This document shows positions 61,294-64,000 of a stretch of DNA of 64,000 nucleotides, piece after piece (position 1 is the stretch's first letter; every line of letters starts with the position of its first letter). The stretch is from Candidatus Latescibacterota bacterium (lineage in GTDB: Bacteria > JAAXHH01), in assembly GCA_022823465.1 (NCBI GenBank), contig JAJEHX010000038.1, positions 39,493 to 103,492 on the forward strand, given 5' to 3'. The notes under the pieces are model-generated. The model saw only the letters and a program-made list of their open reading frames with translations. It was not told the DNA's origin and did no database searches. A program made the position numbers and the translations under genes.

Positions 61294-62091
61294 ATGAAGC
61301 TTGGCGCCAACTCGGTTCTATTCGGTGGATACGACATGGAGACGGCCTTCAAGTACCTGGCCATGGCCGGTTATGACGGCATAGAAGTGTCGGCAATCGG
61401 CGGCATGAGCGAGCATCTCGTCCTGTCGGACTGGCGGGCCATTGTACCGGAAATCAAGCGGTTGTCGCGGGAGTATGGCCTGGAGCTGCTGGCCATGGAG
61501 CAGCCGTCGCAGGACGAGGAAGTCATGGAGTCTGCTTTTCAGGCCGCGGTCGAGACCGGCATCCCGATCATCAACTGCGGACCCGGCGGCACGTCCGGTG
61601 ACGAAGAGAGCCTCCAGGCGTCCATCGACTCCCTCGGCAGGCTGGCGGACAGGGCGGAACAATACGGCGTCGTGCTGTGCGTCAAGGCCCACGTGGGCGC
61701 CAGCATCGACAATACCCCGACGACGCTGCGGGCCATGGAAGCCATTTCATCGCCCGCCTTCGGGATCGACATGGATCCCTCCCACATCCACCGCGCGGAC
61801 GAGAACCCCGTGGACGCCATCAAGGCCGTGCTCCCGCGCGTTCGGCACGTCCACATCCGCGACTGCAAGGGACGCCAGGCCGGTCCCGGCGCGCCCGAGG
61901 ATCAGGCGAATGGCCGGGGAGACATCGACCTTGTAGGTTATGTGCGTGCCCTGCACGAGGGTGGATACGACGGTCCGCTGAATCTCGAGGTCATCGGGGC
62001 CAGGGAGTATTCACTGGAGCAGTGCTGCGTCATCGCCGCGGAGACCCGGGGCCACATGCAGGCCTGCCTGCAGGCGTGCGGAGCACGGTAA
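61294..62091 (+). CDS. Sugar phosphate isomerase/epimerase-like TIM barrel
   Basis: A 265-residue xylose-isomerase-like TIM barrel (AP endonuclease 2 family). MKLGANSVLFGGYDMETAFK opens the barrel, FGIDMDPSHIHRADENPVDA near 155 and VRHVHIRDCKGRQAGPGAP near 181 bring metal Asp and His residues, and NLEVIGAREYSLEQ supplies the Glu. AAGGAG precedes the ATG. The family isomerises or epimerises sugars, and the Gfo/Idh gene upstream often supplies its substrate. The dehydratase gene follows 29 bp on. Confidence 0.88.
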   Translation: MKLGANSVLFGGYDMETAFKYLAMAGYDGIEVSAIGGMSEHLVLSDWRAIVPEIKRLSREYGLELLAMEQPSQDEEVMESAFQAAVETGIPIINCGPGGTSGDEESLQASIDSLGRLADRAEQYGVVLCVKAHVGASIDNTPTTLRAMEAISSPAFGIDMDPSHIHRADENPVDAIKAVLPRVRHVHIRDCKGRQAGPGAPEDQANGRGDIDLVGYVRALHEGGYDGPLNLEVIGAREYSLEQCCVIAAETRGHMQACLQACGAR

Positions 62092-62120
62092 CGCTGGTTC
62101 ACAACCCGGAGAGACGTAAC

Positions 62121-63224
62121 ATGAAAATCACCAAGCTGGAAACATTCCTCGTCAAGCCCCGCTGGCTCTTTCTCAAGATCCACACCGACGAGGGTTTGGT
62201 GGGACTCGGGGAGCCCATCCTGGAGGGCCGGGCAAAGACCTGCGCGCAGGCCGTGGCGGAACTGGAACCTTATCTGATCGGCAAGGACCCGACCCGGGTG
62301 GTCCATCACTGGCAGGCCATGTACCGCCACGCCTTCTACCGGGGCGGCCCCATTCTGACCAGCGCGCTCAGCGGGGTGGAGCAGGCGCTGTGGGACCTTT
62401 CGGGCAAGGCCTTGGGCGTGCCGGTGTACAAGCTGTTGGGCGGTCCCACGCGGGACCGGATCCGCATCTACAAGGGCGGCGGCGATCCGGCAACGATCAA
62501 GGACTGGATCGCGAAGGGGTTCACCTGCTTCAAGACAGGACCGTACTCGGAACGTCCGTCCCGGATCATCGAGAACAAGGCCTTCGTGGACACGGCCGCA
62601 AACCGTTTCGCCGAACTGCGGGAAGCCGCCGGTCCGGAGATCGACCTGGCCATCGATTTCCACGGGGCCATCAGTCCCCAGACGGCCAAGGTGCTCATCA
62701 AGGAACTCGAACCCTACCAGCCCTTCTTCGTAGAAGAACCCGTGCAGTGCCAGAACGTCGACGTGCTCGCTGAAATCGCCAGGGGCACTCACCTGCCCAT
62801 CGCCACGGGCGAACGCGTATTCACCAAGTGGGGGTTCCGGGAGATCCTGGAGAAGCAGGCCGCGTCTATTCTGCAGCCGGATCTGTGCCACGCCGGCGGC
62901 ATCTTCGAAGTGCGGCTTATCGCGGGTATGGCCGAAGCCTACTACGGCGGCATCGCGCCCCATAACCCCCTGGGGCCCATATCTCTGGCCGCCTGCCTGC
63001 AGCTGGACGCCTCGATTCCGAATTTCGTCGCCCAGGAGCACACCACGCTGGGCGAGGGATACCTCAAAAAGCCCTTCGTCTTCAAGGATGGGTTCGTGGA
63101 ATTGCCCACGGAGCCGGGGCTTGGGATCGAGCTGGACGACGACGCCATGGAGGACAAGATCGACCACGACTGGCGGAACGGCGAGAGTTACCTGGCCGAC
63201 GACGGATCCGTGGTGGACTGGTAG
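62121..63224 (+). CDS. D-galactonate dehydratase-like enolase-superfamily enzyme
   Basis: A 367-residue mandelate racemase/MLE protein. GGAGA lies before the ATG at 62121. Residues LAIDFHGAIS (metal Asp near 184), FFVEEPVQ (Glu near 210) and ATGERVFTKWGF (Glu near 236) fit the DgoD-type acid-sugar dehydratase set. APHNPLGPIS near 287 holds the catalytic His. It dehydrates an aldonate to a 2-keto-3-deoxy acid. Its last 10 codons, including the TAG, recur 65 bp downstream. Confidence 0.93.
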   Translation: MKITKLETFLVKPRWLFLKIHTDEGLVGLGEPILEGRAKTCAQAVAELEPYLIGKDPTRVVHHWQAMYRHAFYRGGPILTSALSGVEQALWDLSGKALGVPVYKLLGGPTRDRIRIYKGGGDPATIKDWIAKGFTCFKTGPYSERPSRIIENKAFVDTAANRFAELREAAGPEIDLAIDFHGAISPQTAKVLIKELEPYQPFFVEEPVQCQNVDVLAEIARGTHLPIATGERVFTKWGFREILEKQAASILQPDLCHAGGIFEVRLIAGMAEAYYGGIAPHNPLGPISLAACLQLDASIPNFVAQEHTTLGEGYLKKPFVFKDGFVELPTEPGLGIELDDDAMEDKIDHDWRNGESYLADDGSVVDW

Positions 63225-63289
63225 CGCGGTCCGCGCGTCGACACGAGACGAGCGATTATGCCGACGACGGATCCGTGGTGGACTGGTAG
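63195..63289. repeat. Perfect 30-bp direct repeat of the dehydratase gene end
   Basis: Bases 63195-63224, the last ten codons of the dehydratase gene with the stop, recur without mismatch at 63260-63289, offset 65. The second copy lies antisense within the C-terminus of the next gene and encodes its YQSTTDPSSA tail. Confidence 0.95.
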
Positions 63290-64000
63290 GAACGAACCAG
63301 CCGGAAACCGTCCTTTATGGCAGCCAGTGGATCGGGGAGTCCCGGGTTCATTTCCAGGCTGACCGGACCGTCGTATCCGATTTTGTCGAGGGTAGCTAGC
63401 GTATTCCTCAGTACGTCCTCGGTGAGAACCCCGTCGAACAGGGCCCAGTGGAGATCGGACCGGCCGTCGTTGTCGTCGAGGTGGAAGTAGCCCAGCCGGT
63501 CGCCCGCCTTCGCAACGGCCTCGGCAGGGTCTTCCTTTGAAATCTGTGCGTGGCCGATGTCGAACAGCAGGTACAGGTTGTCGAGCCCCAGTTTCGCGAT
63601 ATAGTCGAGGGTGCCTCGCACCGTCGGCAGGGCCTTTCCCGGAAAATGCTCGATGCACAGTATTATGCCGTACCCTGCCGCCACGTCGGCGAGGCCGGAT
63701 ACGGACTCCCCGTACCGGTTCAGCGCCGCTGCGTCCCCATCTTCTCCCGGCAATAGATAGGCCCGTCGGATCCCGGTCTCATGGGCGTATTCTAGAGCTC
63801 GCCTGGTGTGCTCGACGGCCGCCTTACGGGCTTCCGCGTCGTCCGCGTCGAGGGCGGCGCCATCCGGCATCCCGAAGCCCGTTGCCATGCACGCGGGCGT
63901 GAGTTCCAGGTCCGAGATCAGGCGGCGGGATTCGGCGGACCTGAAATCGACGGGGCGATGATCGATATGGCGCAGGCCCGCCTGGGCGATCCCCGTCAGC
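63256..64000 (-). CDS. Xylose isomerase-like TIM barrel protein, 5' end outside the window
   Basis: About 248 residues are visible; the frame is still open at the right edge, so the start is missing. LYLLFDIGHAQISKEDPAEA and LGYFHLDDNDGRSDLHW are the metal and substrate strands of sugar phosphate isomerase/epimerases, and GPVSLEMNPGLPDPL supplies the Glu. Its last ten residues, YQSTTDPSSA, come from a copy of the neighbouring dehydratase gene's end, read on the opposite strand. It is convergent with that gene. Confidence 0.88.
   Translation of the reverse strand, partial: LTGIAQAGLRHIDHRPVDFRSAESRRLISDLELTPACMATGFGMPDGAALDADDAEARKAAVEHTRRALEYAHETGIRRAYLLPGEDGDAAALNRYGESVSGLADVAAGYGIILCIEHFPGKALPTVRGTLDYIAKLGLDNLYLLFDIGHAQISKEDPAEAVAKAGDRLGYFHLDDNDGRSDLHWALFDGVLTEDVLRNTLATLDKIGYDGPVSLEMNPGLPDPLAAIKDGFRLVRSYQSTTDPSSA

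Noticed and set aside
1..64000. CRISPR arrays, tRNA and rRNA genes.
   Set aside because: No regularly spaced identical repeats of CRISPR type, and no cloverleaf or rRNA-like sequence was noticed by eye; a tRNAscan/Infernal run would settle it.

Overview
The window is a densely coded, GC-rich bacterial chromosome segment with 49 protein genes or gene fragments on both strands, mostly in short same-strand runs. I found no rRNA, tRNA, CRISPR array, complete prophage or insertion sequence. The gene mix suggests a heterotroph that scavenges organic matter: PhyH-type dioxygenases, sulfatases, enolase-superfamily dehydratases, Gfo/Idh oxidoreductases, xylose-isomerase-like TIM barrels, DUF6785-like transporters, peptidases, a homodimeric PDH E1, and an ETF/2-oxoacid:ferredoxin oxidoreductase cluster. 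This resembles environmental genomes of Latescibacterota, Poribacteria or related FCB-group lineages. That placement is an inference from content and was not tested.

Layout. 1-5.2 kb: a 5'-truncated FAD oxidoreductase coupled to a membrane polyferredoxin, then an AEC transporter, an SDR and a lipid kinase. 5.2-13.1 kb: an oligopeptide-type binding protein, an AI-2E family membrane protein, dCMP deaminase, an unknown protein, a PhyH-HEAT fusion and a large DUF6785-like membrane protein. 13.2-23.4 kb (minus strand): aminotransferase V, acyl-CoA dehydrogenase, EtfB, EtfA, a membrane Fe-S oxidoreductase, ferredoxin oxidoreductase alpha, a beta-gamma fusion, and a sulfatase. This reads as one oxidative electron-transfer unit. 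23.6-32.5 kb: an amidohydrolase, DNA polymerase I, a tandem pair of Rieske-helical fusion proteins and a TAT-exported sulfite-oxidase-like molybdoenzyme. 32.5-33.1 kb: an AT-richer patch with a broken HigB-like toxin coupled to an intact antitoxin. 33.1-45.8 kb: mostly housekeeping genes (aceE, a YbbN-like thioredoxin, purine nucleoside phosphorylase, accD, purF, ndk, recD2) with one more PhyH enzyme and an unknown protein. 46.0-64 kb: catabolic modules with a second transporter, DapA-like aldolase, two mandelate racemase-type dehydratases, metallo-hydrolase, Pcm, SMP-30-like lactonase, D-aminoacylase, oligoendopeptidase F, Nudix, a sulfatase-like protein with Thr at the Cys position, Gfo/Idh and two TIM-barrel isomerases.

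The most unusual structural signal is a recurring one. Several genes are followed by a direct, partly decayed copy of their own 3' end, including the stop codon (trx 37987/38061, pepF 57745/57787, MLE 63195/63260, with repeats at 49044-49173 and weaker cases at 29311 and 61195). A separate 20-bp tandem array lies at 50297-50457. The best functional candidates for a new system are the Rieske-helical pair with its molybdoenzyme neighbour and the ETF/ferredoxin-oxidoreductase operon with an uncommon beta-gamma fusion.
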